A stretch of 64,000 nucleotides of DNA from Paludisphaera rhizosphaerae (GCF_011065895.1 NZ_JAALCR010000015.1:148100-212099), one strand, 5' to 3'; numbered from the stretch's first letter, positions 51,385 through 61,900 are shown. The notes: generated by a model not told the origin, from the letters alone. Translations and numbers: made by a program.

Positions 51385-52254
51385 TCAGTTCGACCGACGC
51401 CGGATCGCCTCGAACCGAGGCTCCAGCCAGGCGATCAGGTCGCGGGCGTACTCGCCGGGTTCGGGGTCGAACTCCAGCGTGTGGCAGCCGTCGGGATACT
51501 CGATGACCTCCCGATCCGTCGCCGCCAGCCGGTCGAAGTAGCGGCGAGTCCGGTCGTTGTCGACGATCCGGTCCCTGCCGCCGAGCATCAACAGCGTCGG
51601 CTGGCGGATCTTGCTCGGCGACCGCTTGATCCGACGGTCGATGAGGAAGCTGGCGAGCAGCAGTCCGGCGGTGGCCTGTCGAAGTCCCAGCGGGTCGTTC
51701 CGGATGAACTCCTGGCCGGCGGGATCGTCCGTGAAAAGGGCCGGATCGGCGAGAGGGATCGGGAACGTCTTGCGGCGGTTGGTGAAGACCGCGTGGGCGA
51801 TGCGAAGCTTCTCGCCGAACGTCACCCCCACCTGGGGCTCCAGTCCAGGACAGATGAGAGCCAGGGCGTCGACCAACTCCGGCCGCTTGGCGGCGGTCAG
51901 GACGGCAATTTTCCCCCCCCAACTGATCCCCGCCAGGGCGACGGGGAGGTTGGGGGTCTCCTTGCGAACCTGCTGGATCCACTCGGCGATGTCGTCGACC
52001 AGGCGATGACCGGAAGGCGTGTGCCCTCGGTCGCGTTGATTGGGACCCGAGCCGCGACGGTTCGGGAACGAGACGTGGTACCCCGCCTCCGCGATCCGGC
52101 TCCCCAGCCCGTTGTACCACCCCGAATGGCTCTGGACGCCGTGCAGGACGACCACGATCCCGCGCGGAGTACCCACGGCAGCCCGTCGCGCGACGTGAAA
52201 CGGATAGCCGTCGGAGGTGGTGAAGGTCAACTCCTCGGCCGCGACCTCAGGCAT
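51385..52254 (-). CDS. Alpha/beta hydrolase (serine aminopeptidase S33 / lysophospholipase-like)
   Basis: 289 residues. VVVLHGVQSHSGWYNGLG is the oxyanion region of the Hydrolase_4 family, GISWGGK carries the nucleophile Ser, GGRDRIVDN the Asp and DGCHTLEFDP the His, so the triad is complete. There is no signal peptide, so it is cytoplasmic. Such enzymes hydrolyse monoacylglycerols, lysophospholipids or small esters. The start ATG lies 8 bases inside the upstream epimerase gene (stop at 52247), indicating translational coupling and related function. Working with an enolase-superfamily epimerase it might process amide- or ester-linked metabolites such as peptide fragments, but that is speculative. 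Confidence 0.87.
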   Translation of the reverse strand: MPEVAAEELTFTTSDGYPFHVARRAAVGTPRGIVVVLHGVQSHSGWYNGLGSRIAEAGYHVSFPNRRGSGPNQRDRGHTPSGHRLVDDIAEWIQQVRKETPNLPVALAGISWGGKIAVLTAAKRPELVDALALICPGLEPQVGVTFGEKLRIAHAVFTNRRKTFPIPLADPALFTDDPAGQEFIRNDPLGLRQATAGLLLASFLIDRRIKRSPSKIRQPTLLMLGGRDRIVDNDRTRRYFDRLAATDREVIEYPDGCHTLEFDPEPGEYARDLIAWLEPRFEAIRRRSN

Positions 52255-53485
52255 GATCGATCTCCCGGGTCTGGGTCGTCATCGCGGCGAGCAGGTCGGG
52301 ATCGACGTTCACGCCCAGGCCGGGCCCAACGAACGGCGCTGCCCGACCGCCGTAGCCGAATGTCAGGTCGTCAGTCGTCAGGTTGGACCGAAGGATGTGG
52401 CGGTCGTATGAGCCTTCCAGATAACGGATGCCGTCGACCCGACTGGCGACGTGCCGGCCGGCCGCGGAGAGGATCGCCGTCTCTCCAGGATGGCAGCCTA
52501 GTTGGACTCCCAGCCCATGTCGTCGGGCCAGGCCGATCAACCGCAACGAGGGCAGAATCCCGCCGCATTTGGACAGGCGGACGTTGAAGAAGTCGGTCGT
52601 CTTGCGCTCGATCGCCGCGAGGCCGTCCGGCCAGCCGCAGAGCGACTCGTCGAGCATCACCGGAACGCCTAACCGGGGGCGAAGCTCTGTCAGAGCGTCG
52701 ACCTCGGCGTGCGCAACGGGCTGTTCGAGCAGCGACGGCCGGTAACGGAGCAGGGGGGCGACCTTCTCAACCAACTCGTCGGCGCGCCAGGCCTCGTTGG
52801 CGTCGATCCGGATATCGACCCGCCGACCCAGGATGCGCCGGAGGGTTTCCATCCGACGGGGGTCGTCTTGCCCAGCGACGCCGACCTTCGCCTTCACGTC
52901 GCGAAAGCCGTACACGCGGAACTTGATCGCAGAGATGATCTCCTTGCGCCGCGACTCGGCCGTGATCGCCGCGCTGTAGCGGACGGGGCCAGGTTTGGCT
53001 CGCCGTTCCAGGCCCTCGGCGGTCGCTAACGCGACGGCCTCGCCGATCGACGCGCCGAACGATCGGCTGTAGGCGTCGAGCACCGCGAGTTCCAGGGCGC
53101 AGCGAGCGGCGTTTCCGCGCATGCCGCGGGGGTCGTCGTCGATCTCAGGCAGGCTCAGGCGTTCGACGGTTGCGACGACGTCGGCGAACGAGGAGGGGCG
53201 ACCGAGTCGTCGGGGCCAATCGCACCGGGCGACGGCGTCGACGGCGGTTTCGATCGTTTCGCCGGTGACGTACTCGCGAGGCACCCCCTCGCCGTATCCC
53301 GTCGAGCCGTCGTCCAGATCCACTTGCACGATCAGGTTGGCGCTCGAGGTCCGCTCGTGCGAGGCGTGCTTGACCGGCTTCTTGAGCGGCACCTCCACGC
53401 GATGCAGCACGAGTCGGCGGATCGCAGGGCCTCCGCGGGTGGGGCGGGCGGCGGCGATGGGCGGGGCAGCGGACGGATCGGCCAA
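52247..53485 (-). CDS. Enolase-superfamily enzyme, muconate-lactonizing/dipeptide epimerase type
   Basis: 412 residues with the MLE-type capping domain (VLHRVEVPLKKPVKHASHER, about 25-140) and barrel. Catalytic residues: Lys in VKAKVG (KxK), metal ligands in RIDANEAW (Asp), LLEQPV (Glu), VMLDES (Asp), and the second Lys in VRLSKCGG. This set is typical for the MLE subgroup including L-Ala-D/L-Glu epimerase, N-succinylamino acid racemase and o-succinylbenzoate synthase. The reaction begins with alpha-proton abstraction next to a carboxylate. Which substrate it uses cannot be decided. It overlaps the hydrolase gene. An N-terminal 20-residue Ala/Pro stretch may be dispensable, and a start a little further in is possible. 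Confidence 0.86.
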   Translation of the reverse strand: MADPSAAPPIAAARPTRGGPAIRRLVLHRVEVPLKKPVKHASHERTSSANLIVQVDLDDGSTGYGEGVPREYVTGETIETAVDAVARCDWPRRLGRPSSFADVVATVERLSLPEIDDDPRGMRGNAARCALELAVLDAYSRSFGASIGEAVALATAEGLERRAKPGPVRYSAAITAESRRKEIISAIKFRVYGFRDVKAKVGVAGQDDPRRMETLRRILGRRVDIRIDANEAWRADELVEKVAPLLRYRPSLLEQPVAHAEVDALTELRPRLGVPVMLDESLCGWPDGLAAIERKTTDFFNVRLSKCGGILPSLRLIGLARRHGLGVQLGCHPGETAILSAAGRHVASRVDGIRYLEGSYDRHILRSNLTTDDLTFGYGGRAAPFVGPGLGVNVDPDLLAAMTTQTREIDHA

Positions 53486-53569
53486 GGGGGTCTCCCGGCC
53501 GCCAGGCTTGGAACGGCGGCCGCATCCAGCCTAACACATCCCCGGCCGGGGCGTCGATTTCGGGGGGCT

Positions 53570-53600
53570 CTGACGGTCGCGCCCCTCGTTCGCATACAAT
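53570..53600 (+). promoter_or_regulatory. Promoter candidate of the nfeD-floA operon
   Basis: TGACGG (53571-53576) and TACAAT (53595-53600) are 18 bases apart, a fair sigma-70 match. A second TACAAT lies at 53611-53616. Transcription would begin near 53607, which argues that the in-frame ATG at 53607 is not the real start of the following gene. Confidence 0.4.
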
Positions 53601-53663
53601 TCGGTCATGGTACAATTGATCGAGGCCGCGGCGAACGACGCGGATCGAGTCGAGGAGGGGATC

Positions 53664-54224
53664 GTGAGCGACCTGTTCTGGCCGGCGGTCTTCCTGACGC
53701 TGGGATTGCTGCTGATGAGCCTGGAATTGTTCGTCCCCTCGGGCGGGCTCATCGGCGTCGGCGCAATCGTCTGCCTGGGGTTGGGGCTGTGGAACGCCTT
53801 CCAATCGTCGCGACGGTTGGGGATGGTTTTTCTGCTGGTCGACTTCGTCGTGGTCCCGACCGCGGCGGTTGCGGCGCTCCGGCTGTGGGTGCGTTCTCCC
53901 TTCGGCCGCAAGCTGGCCCTGACGCCTCCCCGGCCCGACGAGATCGACGTCTCGCACGCCCACGCCTCGGCGGAAGATCTGGTGGGCTCTGTCGGAAGGG
54001 CGTTGACGCCCCTTCATCCTTGCGGCCACGTCCAGGTCGGCGGCCGCCGCCACGACGGCATTTCCGAGTCCGGGTTGATCGCCGCAGGAGCGCGAATTTG
54101 CGTCGTCCGCGTCCGCTCCGGTCAACTCGTCGTCCGATCGATCGAGTCGCCGGCCGCGGAGGAGCGGCCCGAGACGAATGGGGATCCGTCCCCCTCACCC
54201 CTGGACCTCGGCGCCGGGCTCTGA
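53664..54224 (+). CDS. Short NfeD-like membrane protein
   Basis: About 186 residues. GTG 53664 was preferred over ATG 53607 because GAGGAGGGG lies 3 bases ahead of it and a promoter candidate overlaps the longer version. Two or three membrane segments follow: [36 protein letters not shown] and [19 protein letters not shown]. Then comes a C-terminal OB-like NfeD domain ([43 protein letters not shown]). It lacks the protease domain of long NfeD proteins. NfeD-short genes are characteristically paired with floA, as here (40 bases apart), and are thought to act together in membrane microdomains. Confidence 0.85.
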   Translation: MSDLFWPAVFLTLGLLLMSLELFVPSGGLIGVGAIVCLGLGLWNAFQSSRRLGMVFLLVDFVVVPTAAVAALRLWVRSPFGRKLALTPPRPDEIDVSHAHASAEDLVGSVGRALTPLHPCGHVQVGGRRHDGISESGLIAAGARICVVRVRSGQLVVRSIESPAAEERPETNGDPSPSPLDLGAGL

Positions 54225-54264
54225 GCCCGCTCGCGCCCCGTACCACTCCGAGGACCTGATCTCC

Positions 54265-55344
54265 ATGACTGCCATGATTCTCGCTCAGGCCAACGCCCCC
54301 TCAACGGTCAGCACCTTCTTCTGGATCGGGGTCTTCACGCTCGGCGTGATCGCCCTGCTGGGCGGGATCTTCATCACCAAGTACTTCAACCTCTGGATCC
54401 AGGCGTTCTTGACGCACGCCAACGTCAGCATCGTGGATCTGGTCGGGATGTCGTTCCGCAAGGTGAACCCGAACATCATCGTCCGGTCCAAGATCATGGC
54501 CTATCAGGCTGGACTGACGGAGAAGGACGGCCTGACGACTCGGGCCCTGGAATCCCACTACCTGGCCGGCGGCAACGTCCCCAACGTGGTCCGAGCCCTG
54601 ATCGCGGCCAATCGGGCCGACATCCCGCTTTCGTACAAGCAGGCGACGGCCATCGACCTCGCCGGCCGCAACGTGCTGGAAGCCGTGCAGACGAGCGTCA
54701 ATCCCAAGGTCATCCCGTGCCCCGACCCCACACAGGGGAGGAACACCATCGACGGCGTCGCCCGCAACGGCATCCAACTCAAGGTGAAGGCCAAGGTGAC
54801 CGTCCGGACGAACCTCGACCGTCTCGTGGGCGGGGCGACCGACGAGACGATCATCGCCCGCGTCGGCGAGGGCATCGTCAACGCGATCGGGTCAGCCGAC
54901 ACGCATCTCCAGGTCCTCGAGAAGCCGGACTCGATCTCCAAGCGCGTGCTCGACAAGGGGCTGGACGCCGGGACCGCGTACGAGATCCTCTCGATCGACA
55001 TCGCCGACATCGACGTCGGCGACAACATCGGCGCCAATCTCCAGGCCCTTCAGGCCGAGGCGGACACCCGCGTCGCTCGAGCCAAGGCCGAAGAGCGTCG
55101 GGCCTTCGCCGTCGCCAAGGAGCAGGAGATGCAGGCCGCCGTTCAGGAGAACCGCGCGAAGGTCGTGGAGGCCGAGGCCGAAGTCCCGCTGGCGATCGCC
55201 GAGGCCTTTCGCCAGGGCCATCTGGGCGTCAGCGACTACTACAACCTGAAGAACGTCCAGGCCGACACCGACATGCGTACGGCCATCGCCGGGACCGGAT
55301 CGGGAAGCAACGCCGCCCGTCAGACCGCCGGAACGCCCCAGTGA
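54265..55344 (+). CDS. floA: Flotillin-like protein FloA
   Basis: 359 residues. An N-terminal membrane hairpin/helix ([20 protein letters not shown]) precedes the conserved FloA body: [78 protein letters not shown] and [19 protein letters not shown]. The coiled-coil rich in Ala, Glu and Arg (about 275-325) drives oligomerisation. FloA organises ordered membrane domains in bacteria. ATG 54265 matches the family start, and GAGGA lies upstream. It is cotranscribed with the NfeD-like gene before and the unknown gene after. Planctomycetes have elaborate internal membranes, so a scaffold role fits, but that is inference. Confidence 0.94.
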   Translation: MTAMILAQANAPSTVSTFFWIGVFTLGVIALLGGIFITKYFNLWIQAFLTHANVSIVDLVGMSFRKVNPNIIVRSKIMAYQAGLTEKDGLTTRALESHYLAGGNVPNVVRALIAANRADIPLSYKQATAIDLAGRNVLEAVQTSVNPKVIPCPDPTQGRNTIDGVARNGIQLKVKAKVTVRTNLDRLVGGATDETIIARVGEGIVNAIGSADTHLQVLEKPDSISKRVLDKGLDAGTAYEILSIDIADIDVGDNIGANLQALQAEADTRVARAKAEERRAFAVAKEQEMQAAVQENRAKVVEAEAEVPLAIAEAFRQGHLGVSDYYNLKNVQADTDMRTAIAGTGSGSNAARQTAGTPQ

Positions 55345-55386
55345 CCCTGGGCGTACCACGCCCCCGCTCGATCGCGGAGCCCGTCC

Positions 55387-56136
55387 ATGCGGATGATTGA
55401 AGCCCTCTCCCAGTTCATCGTCCCGTTGATCTTCCTGATCGTCTGGGCGATTACGTCGCTGCTGAACCGCGACAGCCAACCGCTTCCCCAGCGGCCCAAC
55501 CGCCCTGGGGCGGGCCCGGGAGGGGCTGGCTCGAACCGGCGGCGGGACGCCCTCACCGCCTCCAAGGCGGAGGACGACGAGCCGGCCGTCGCCGACTCTT
55601 CCCCACCGAGACGGCCGGGGCTCGCTCCGTTCGACGCCAGGACTCAGGGCCGACCGTTACAGGCGCCGACTCGGCCTACGTCGCCGCGGTCGAACCGCCC
55701 GAACGGGGCGACCGGCGACGACGAGGTCGTGTTCATCGAGTCCGCCCGACGTTCCATCGGCGGCTCCGCCTCGCCTCCGTCGCCCCGCAAGCCGGCTCGG
55801 GGTCGTCGAGCCGAGCCAACTCCCGCGCGAACCCGACGCGGCGAGCCTGTGACGCAGCGAGCCCTCTCGGAGCAGGTCGGCCAGTCGCTCGCCCAGAATC
55901 GAAGCCAGCCGCTGGGCCTCTCGCCGATCAGCGCGAACCTGTCGAGCCTGTCGAGCGCTTCGCTCCGCGACGCCTCGTCCACCGCCGCGAGGGTCACACC
56001 AAACGCCGCCCCCCCCGCGCTCTCGGCGGCCGAAGTGCGCCGGATGATGGCCGACGGAGCCCGCCTCCGCGAGATGGCCGTCCTCGTCGAGTTGCTTCAA
56101 CCCCCCGTCAGCCGTCGGCCTCGCCGGCTCGGGTGA
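55387..56136 (+). CDS. Unknown protein of the floA operon, N-terminal helix and basic tail
   Basis: 249 residues: one N-terminal membrane helix (FIVPLIFLIVWAITSLL, about residues 9-25) followed by a strongly basic Pro/Arg/Ser-rich, probably disordered region (about 28-170, e.g. RPNRPGAGPGGAGSNRRRD). A short C-terminal helix is conserved-looking (SAAEVRRMMADGARLREMAVLVELLQPP). It lies 42 bases behind floA on the same strand and ends just before a strong terminator, so it belongs to the operon. I recognise no domain. In Bacillus floA sits in a small operon with nfeD-like yqeZ and a third short gene, so this may be its lineage-specific counterpart in position only. Confidence 0.72.
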   Translation: MRMIEALSQFIVPLIFLIVWAITSLLNRDSQPLPQRPNRPGAGPGGAGSNRRRDALTASKAEDDEPAVADSSPPRRPGLAPFDARTQGRPLQAPTRPTSPRSNRPNGATGDDEVVFIESARRSIGGSASPPSPRKPARGRRAEPTPARTRRGEPVTQRALSEQVGQSLAQNRSQPLGLSPISANLSSLSSASLRDASSTAARVTPNAAPPALSAAEVRRMMADGARLREMAVLVELLQPPVSRRPRRLG

Positions 56137-56156
56137 ATCGTAGCGGATTCGCATGA

Positions 56157-56185
56157 AGCCCGGCGCGTGACGATCGCGCCGGGCT
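56157..56185 (+). terminator. Terminator of the nfeD-floA operon
   Basis: AGCCCGGCGCG (56157-56167) pairs perfectly with CGCGCCGGGCT (56175-56185) around TGACGAT, an 11-base-pair stem 20 bases after the last stop codon. No U-run. Confidence 0.65.
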
Positions 56186-56409
56186 CGGCTCGCTCCGCGT
56201 TAAGAGGGTGTAGGAAATCGCTCCAGGGGGAGCGTCGACGCGCCGATAAACGAGTCTGGCCCGGGAAACCTTTCTCGGCCGCAGGTTGCCAACGGCGTGG
56301 CGCCTTTCCGCTCCTTGGGGCGGGCATCTCCATGGATGGAGCGCGTTCGATTCTCGGACGCTTACTCGAACACGAATCCATAGCGATCCCCCGTCGACGA
56401 GGAGGTGCG

Positions 56410-57489
56410 ATGACTTCCCACCGACCCGCCCTGCGCCTCGTTCGCCTCGGCGCTTTGCTCGCGCTGGCGGCGGCGATGCCGAATCGGCCCACATTCGGAC
56501 AAGAGCCTCTGGACGCTCCCGTCTCCTGGCGGACCGACTATGGGTCTGCGCTGGAAGAGGCCCGCGCGGCGGATCGGTTGCTGTGGATTCAGTTCACCGG
56601 CTCCTGGTGCCCGAACTGCGTCCGGATGGAGCACGACAGTTTCGGCCACCCCGCCGTGGTCGCCCGCACACGGTCCGAGTTCGTCGCGGTCAAACTCCAG
56701 GCCGACGTCTATCAGGACCTCGCTCTGGGCTTCAACCTGTCCGGCCTGCCAGCCAGCGTGATCGTCGACCCGTCGCGGAACGTGCTGGCCGTCTACCAGG
56801 GATACCTGGGGCCGGACGATCTTGACGCTCTGCTCGGCCGCGCGGTCGCACTCCACACGCCGAAGGTCAATCCCGAGGACGTCGTCGACGCTCCCCGGTT
56901 GGCCTCGGCCTTCATCGGTCCGGACGACCTCTCCAACCCGCCGGAAGTCCCCGACGAGTTTGCCATCGTCGTGGCAAGGCCGATCAAGAAGGAGGAGCAC
57001 GCCGCCCTCTCCGGCTACTGTCCGGTCAGCCTTGTGGCGGAGAAGAAGCTGATCGAGGGCCAGGCGGAATACGCGGTCTCGCACGAAGGTCGCATCTACC
57101 GGTTCGCCAGCCTTGTGACGTTCAACCTCTTCCGTCGCGACCCCGAGCGTTACGTCCCCGCCAACGACGGCCGCTGCCCCGTCGAACAGATGGACAAGGG
57201 CCTCGAAGCCGCCGGCGATCCTCGCTTCGGCGCCCTGTACAAGGGCCGGCTCTACCTCTGCTCCTCCAGGGAGGATCGGGCTCAGTTTCTCAAGGAGCCC
57301 TCGCGCTACGCGACCGTCGGCGTTGAGGACGGGGGCAACTGCCCGCATTGCCTCGCCGAGGGAGGAACCACGGTTCCCGGCGACCCTCGTTACAGCCTGT
57401 CTCAGGGGGGACGACGGTTCTGGTTCCCCGACGACGCCCACCGTAGCGCGTTCATGTCGCTGGCTCCGTCGACGACCATCCGCCGTTAA
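56410..57489 (+). CDS. Secreted thioredoxin-like protein with three YHS-like repeats
   Basis: 359 residues, ATG 56410 directly behind GGAGGTGCG. Signal peptide (1-32, ALLALAAAMPNRPTFGQ), then a thioredoxin-like domain (about 38-150) with redox motif WCPNC (Cys67, Cys70) and the cis-Pro loop LSGLPASVIVD. After a linker come three tandem segments of YHS type, each opened by Cys-Pro: GYCPVSLVAEKKLIEG ... RIYRFASLVTFNLFRRDPERY, then GRCPVEQ ... RLYLCSSREDRAQFLKEPSRY, then GNCPHCLAEGG ... RRFWFPDDAHRSAFMSLAP. YHS domains bind metals or accompany metal transport. It probably acts in the periplasm in thiol redox or copper handling (inference). Confidence 0.86.
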   Translation: MTSHRPALRLVRLGALLALAAAMPNRPTFGQEPLDAPVSWRTDYGSALEEARAADRLLWIQFTGSWCPNCVRMEHDSFGHPAVVARTRSEFVAVKLQADVYQDLALGFNLSGLPASVIVDPSRNVLAVYQGYLGPDDLDALLGRAVALHTPKVNPEDVVDAPRLASAFIGPDDLSNPPEVPDEFAIVVARPIKKEEHAALSGYCPVSLVAEKKLIEGQAEYAVSHEGRIYRFASLVTFNLFRRDPERYVPANDGRCPVEQMDKGLEAAGDPRFGALYKGRLYLCSSREDRAQFLKEPSRYATVGVEDGGNCPHCLAEGGTTVPGDPRYSLSQGGRRFWFPDDAHRSAFMSLAPSTTIRR

Positions 57490-57558
57490 GCTCTGGCATT
57501 CCGTTTGCTCCATGGGCCGAGTCGTGATTCCAGCAGGGCGAGGACGAGGCGCGAGCAT

Positions 57559-58629
57559 ATGGACGCGACGACGCGACGTTTCCGTTCCGCGATGGATCTG
57601 GGGGGACTGACCCTCCGCGAGGCGCTTCGACGGACCTGGATCAAGCTCCAGGAGCACGAGCTTCTGACTCGCGCGGCGGCGATCACGTTCTATGCAGTCG
57701 CATCGTTGGTCCCCTTTCTCGGTCTGTTCGCACTGCTGGCGGCCCACGTCTTGCCGCTTGTCGCCAGGGGGCGCGACGTCGACCTGGCGGGCCTCCTGAA
57801 CGCGTTCCTCCCCGCCGAGGCTGCAAAACTGCTGCGGGACCAGTTGGAATCCATGCGCAGCCAGCCTGGGGCTGGGGTGGCCTCGTTCGGTACTGTGGCG
57901 CTGCTGTGGCTCAATTCCAGCCTGTTCATGTCGGTCATGGATGCGGCCAACCGTATCATGGGTGTTCAAGAGACCCGTCCGTACTGGAAACAGCGGCTGA
58001 TCGCCGTTCTGATGGCGTTGCTTGAGGCGGCGCTTCTGATCCTGGTTCTGGCCAGCACCTTGCTCTGGCCGCAGATTCTCGGGTTCCTCCGGTTGGACTC
58101 CGTTTCGTCGTTCCTGCTGACGATCGTCCACGGCCTGACGATCGTCAGTCTGGTGTTGGTGAGCTTCGCGACGGCCATGTACTTCGCGCCCGACGCCGAA
58201 CAACGGTGGGAGTGGATCACGCCGGGGAGCCTGCTGGGGTCGCTGCTATTGATCGTGATGAGCTATTTCTTCCGCTACTACGTGCAGCGGTGGGGGAACT
58301 ACAGCGCGACCTATGGGTCACTGGCCGGCGTGGTGGTGTTGATGAGCTGGATCTGGCTTTGCAGTGTGGAGTTGCTGGCAGCGGCCGAGTTCAACAAGGT
58401 CATCGAGGACGCCTCCCCCTACGGCAAGGAATACGGCGAGCGTTCGGAAAACCCCGCCACCCGCGCCCGCGCGGCGGGTTATTTCGAGGCTTTTTTCAAG
58501 AAAGGGCCGCTGCCGGAATCGCCCGGCCGACTGCGGTCGCCGGTCTTTACGCCTCCTTCGGAACCGCCTCAGACGCCGCCTGAATCGAATCCACATGACC
58601 CCCAAGACGCGGTCGACGCGGGTTCATGA
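57559..58629 (+). CDS. YihY/BrkB family inner-membrane protein
   Basis: 356 residues, six hydrophobic helices: ITFYAVASLVPFLGLFALLA, then VASFGTVALLWLNSSLF, LIAVLMALLEAALLILVLA, FLLTIVHGLTIVSLVLVSF, WITPGSLLGSLLLIVMSYFF and LAGVVVLMSWIWLCSVELLA. The family features RAAAITFYA near the start and the YSATYGSLAGVVVLM motif are present. Early annotations as ribonuclease BN are wrong, and the function is thought to be transport or envelope-related. The C-terminal 75 residues are cytoplasmic, charged, then Pro-rich. ATG 57559 was chosen (GAGGCGCGAG ahead). The frame is open 54 bases further up. It follows the thioredoxin-YHS gene by 69 bases and may be cotranscribed. Confidence 0.9.
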   Translation: MDATTRRFRSAMDLGGLTLREALRRTWIKLQEHELLTRAAAITFYAVASLVPFLGLFALLAAHVLPLVARGRDVDLAGLLNAFLPAEAAKLLRDQLESMRSQPGAGVASFGTVALLWLNSSLFMSVMDAANRIMGVQETRPYWKQRLIAVLMALLEAALLILVLASTLLWPQILGFLRLDSVSSFLLTIVHGLTIVSLVLVSFATAMYFAPDAEQRWEWITPGSLLGSLLLIVMSYFFRYYVQRWGNYSATYGSLAGVVVLMSWIWLCSVELLAAAEFNKVIEDASPYGKEYGERSENPATRARAAGYFEAFFKKGPLPESPGRLRSPVFTPPSEPPQTPPESNPHDPQDAVDAGS

Positions 58630-58964
58630 GTGCTCGGGTTGAGGAAAGTCGACTTGAAGTGCGGGCGGGGAAGCCCTATTTTGTCCGCTGCCTCGATGCT
58701 GGAACTGCGGCAATGGATTGCGACACCTGAGGTCAAGCAGGGCGGACGGCTTCGCCAGACCACTCGCTAGGCATCGCATCGCACCACGCCCCTCGTTCCC
58801 GCCTCCCGGCGGAGTTCGCGTCGCCCGTCGACGCCGATCTCTCAATCTCCTCTGATACACTACGCCCGCCGCGTAGGGCTCCTCGCGCGAACCTGGACGG
58901 TTCGGCGTCGGGGAATCAGCCCGCGGGGCGGCCCGGAATCTTCGAGCTGAAGGAGACTGGCCCG
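58630..58964. other. 335-base intergenic region ahead of the TPR gene
   Basis: No coding frame stands out on either strand. TGATACACT at 58853-58861 resembles an extended -10 element and could start the TPR-gene transcript about 100 bases before its ATG. AAGGAGA just before 58965 is the ribosome site. Confidence 0.4.
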
Positions 58965-61900
58965 ATGACCGTCCGCTGGAAGCCCCTGCTTATCCTCTCC
59001 GGACTCTTCGTCGCGGTCGCCGTCGTCGGCGTGATCGCGATCTCGTCCACGCTGGCGCCACCGACAGCCCAGAGCGTGTTGAAGCAGGCGCGAACGGCCC
59101 GCGACGGCGGCCGGCTCGCCGACGCCGAGATCTACTACAAGCAGGCCCTCCAGGCCGACGGCCGCAGCGCCGCCGTTCATGAGGAGATCGCCGACCTCTA
59201 CGACGCGATGCTGAAGACGGCTCCGGACGAACGCCGCGAGGCGCTCCGCACCGAGCGGAACGACCACCTCATCAAGGCCGTCAAGCTCGACAAGAATCTC
59301 AAGGGCCCGCGGCTGCGGCTGCTTCAGGAAGCCATGGCGGACGACGTCGCGACCGACGCCGTCTACTGGGCTCGCGAGGTCGCCACCATCGATCCCGGCA
59401 ACGCCGACGCCGCGTTCGTGCTCGCTTCCAAGGAGCTCGAAGGCGCCGCTCCGAATCTCGCCGAGGTCCGCAAGCAGCTCGACCGGCTGAACGCCGCCAA
59501 CGCTCCGGAGGTCCGTCGTCTGCTCATTCAGGCCCGCCTCGGCGCCGCCGCCAACGACGACGCCGCTCGCGATGCGGCGATCGCCCGTGGGCGAGACGTC
59601 GTCCTGGCCGACGACGCCAACCCGATCGACATGATGGCCAAGCTCCGTCTGTCCGCTCTCACGCTCCAGAGCGAGCCCGACCAGGCCAGGCGGGCCGAGA
59701 TCGTCAAGGGGATGGTCGCCCTCTCCGACCGCATCGTGGCCTCCGCCGAGCCCGGCTCCCAGCGAGTCACCCGCCTGAGCTACCTCCTGGAGCAGACTCA
59801 GAGGGGCTTGATCCGTCAGTCTCGGATGCAGACCGACGCCACGACCGATGAGCTCGTTGAGACGATCGAGCGGCAGCTCGCCGCCCTCTTCGACAAGAGC
59901 CGTCAGGCCGGCGATCGCACCGACTTCCAGATCCATCTGACTTACGCCGACCATCTGCGATTCCGCCGCCAGCGCGACCGCTGCCTCCAGGTCGTGAACG
60001 AGGCCCTCGCCCTGCCCGCCGCTGCTCGGCCGTCGTCGAGCCTCATCGCGCTTGGGCTTCACTCGATCGGCGCCGAGATGTCCCTCGTCCAGGCCGACGA
60101 CTCGGCCCGGACGACGAAGGCCGCTCCGCACATCAAGGCCCTGCTCGCCGCCGCCGAGACCCGCTACCAGGGCCTTGGCCACCTGTTCCAGGGCGCCGTC
60201 GAACTGGAAGAGTCCGGCGTGACCGCCGCCCTGGCCCGCAAGCCTGAAGGCGAAGCCCTCAAGACTCAGCCCAAGCTCCGCGCCAGCGCCCTGGCGCACC
60301 TGAAGGCCGCCGCCCAACAGCTTCCCGAAGTCGCCGAGGCCCAGGCCCGCTACGGCGTCGCCCTCGTCCTGAACCAGGAGCAAGGGCTCGGTCGGCAGTA
60401 TCTCCAGAACGCACTGCGGATGTCGGCACTCGACCCCCAGTACGAGTTCTGGGCTGCGTGGACCATGCTTCAGGCCGGCTATCCTGAGGAAGCCGTGCCG
60501 ATCGTCGATTCGCTCGCCCGTCAGCTTGCCGACGGGAGCGTGCCGCCTGAGATGAAAGTCGTCCTCCACCAGCTCAGCGGTGAACTTTACCAGGCCCGCC
60601 GCGGCCCCGGCGACCTCGACCGGGCGGCTCAGGAGTTCGAGAAGGTCGCCAAGCTCGGCGACAAGGGGAACGGCGGCTCGATCCTCCGCCTCGCTCAGAT
60701 CGACGCCCAGCGCGGCAAGCTCGAAGAGGCGATGGCCCGCATCGACGGCCTTCGCAAGTCCGGCCAGGCTCCGGCGGCCGCTGAGAATCTCGCCGTCCTG
60801 ATCCTGGAACAGCAGGGGAAGAAGGACGAGGCCCGCAAGGCCCTGGCCGACGCCCGCGCGAAGTACCCGGAGGCCTCGGAGATCGTCAGCCTCGACGCCT
60901 CCTTCAAGGTCAAGGACAAGCAGCCGGCCGAGGCCGATGCGGTCCTGGCGGCCTTCCTCGCCGCCCACCCCGACGACGTGACCCTCACGATGATGCGGGC
61001 CCAGATCCTCAACGACCAGCTTGACCGTCCGGCCGACGCCCGCAAGCTGCTGGCCGAGCTTGGCGAACGCTGCGACACCTCGGCCCCCTGGGTTCAGCTC
61101 GCCCAGTTGGAGATGGGCCGCAACGATCTGGAAGCCGCCGCCGCGGTCGTCTCCAAGGTCCGCAGCCGTTGGCAGGAAGGCGCCGTCGGCGACATCCTGG
61201 AAGGCCAGCTCGCTCTCAAGCGGAAGGACGTCCCCGCGGCCGTCGCCTCCTTCGACGCCGCCCTCAAGAAAGACCCGGAGAACAAGATCGTCGCCTTCTG
61301 GAAGGCTCAGCTCGTCGGCCGCACCGGCTCGGTGGCTGAAGCCTCCAAGGCCCTTGAGGAGATCGTCCGCGACAAGCCGACCAAGGAGGTCGAGTCCGGC
61401 GTCAGCCTGATGGCGGCCGCTCAGTCCGCTCTCGCCGGCCTGTCGCTCCAGAACGGCGACGTCGACGACGCCATCCGTCGCTTCGAGGAGCTGAAGCGGA
61501 ACAACGAGGCCGGCGCCATGACCCGCGCCGACCGCTGGCAGCTTGTGACCGCCTACGTCGCCAAGAACCAGTGGCCCACCGCCAAGGTGGAACTGGCCGC
61601 GCTCCTCTCCGACGCCAAGAACCCGCCGGGGCTGGACGACCAGGTCCGCGCCGCGAACCTTTATCGTCTGCACGACGAGGAACCCACGGCGATCGCTCTG
61701 GTCGACAACGTGCTGAAGGAGAACCCGGCGAACGCCGCGGCCGTCGTCACGCGTTCCTTCCTCCACATGAAAGTAAAGCAGTACCCCGAGGCGACCACCC
61801 TGCTTCGCGGCGCCGTCGACCGTTGCAAGAAGGACGGCGAGAAGGTCCCCGACGCGTTCTACCTGATGCTTGCGGCCGTCGAGAACGAGTCGCCGCCGCT

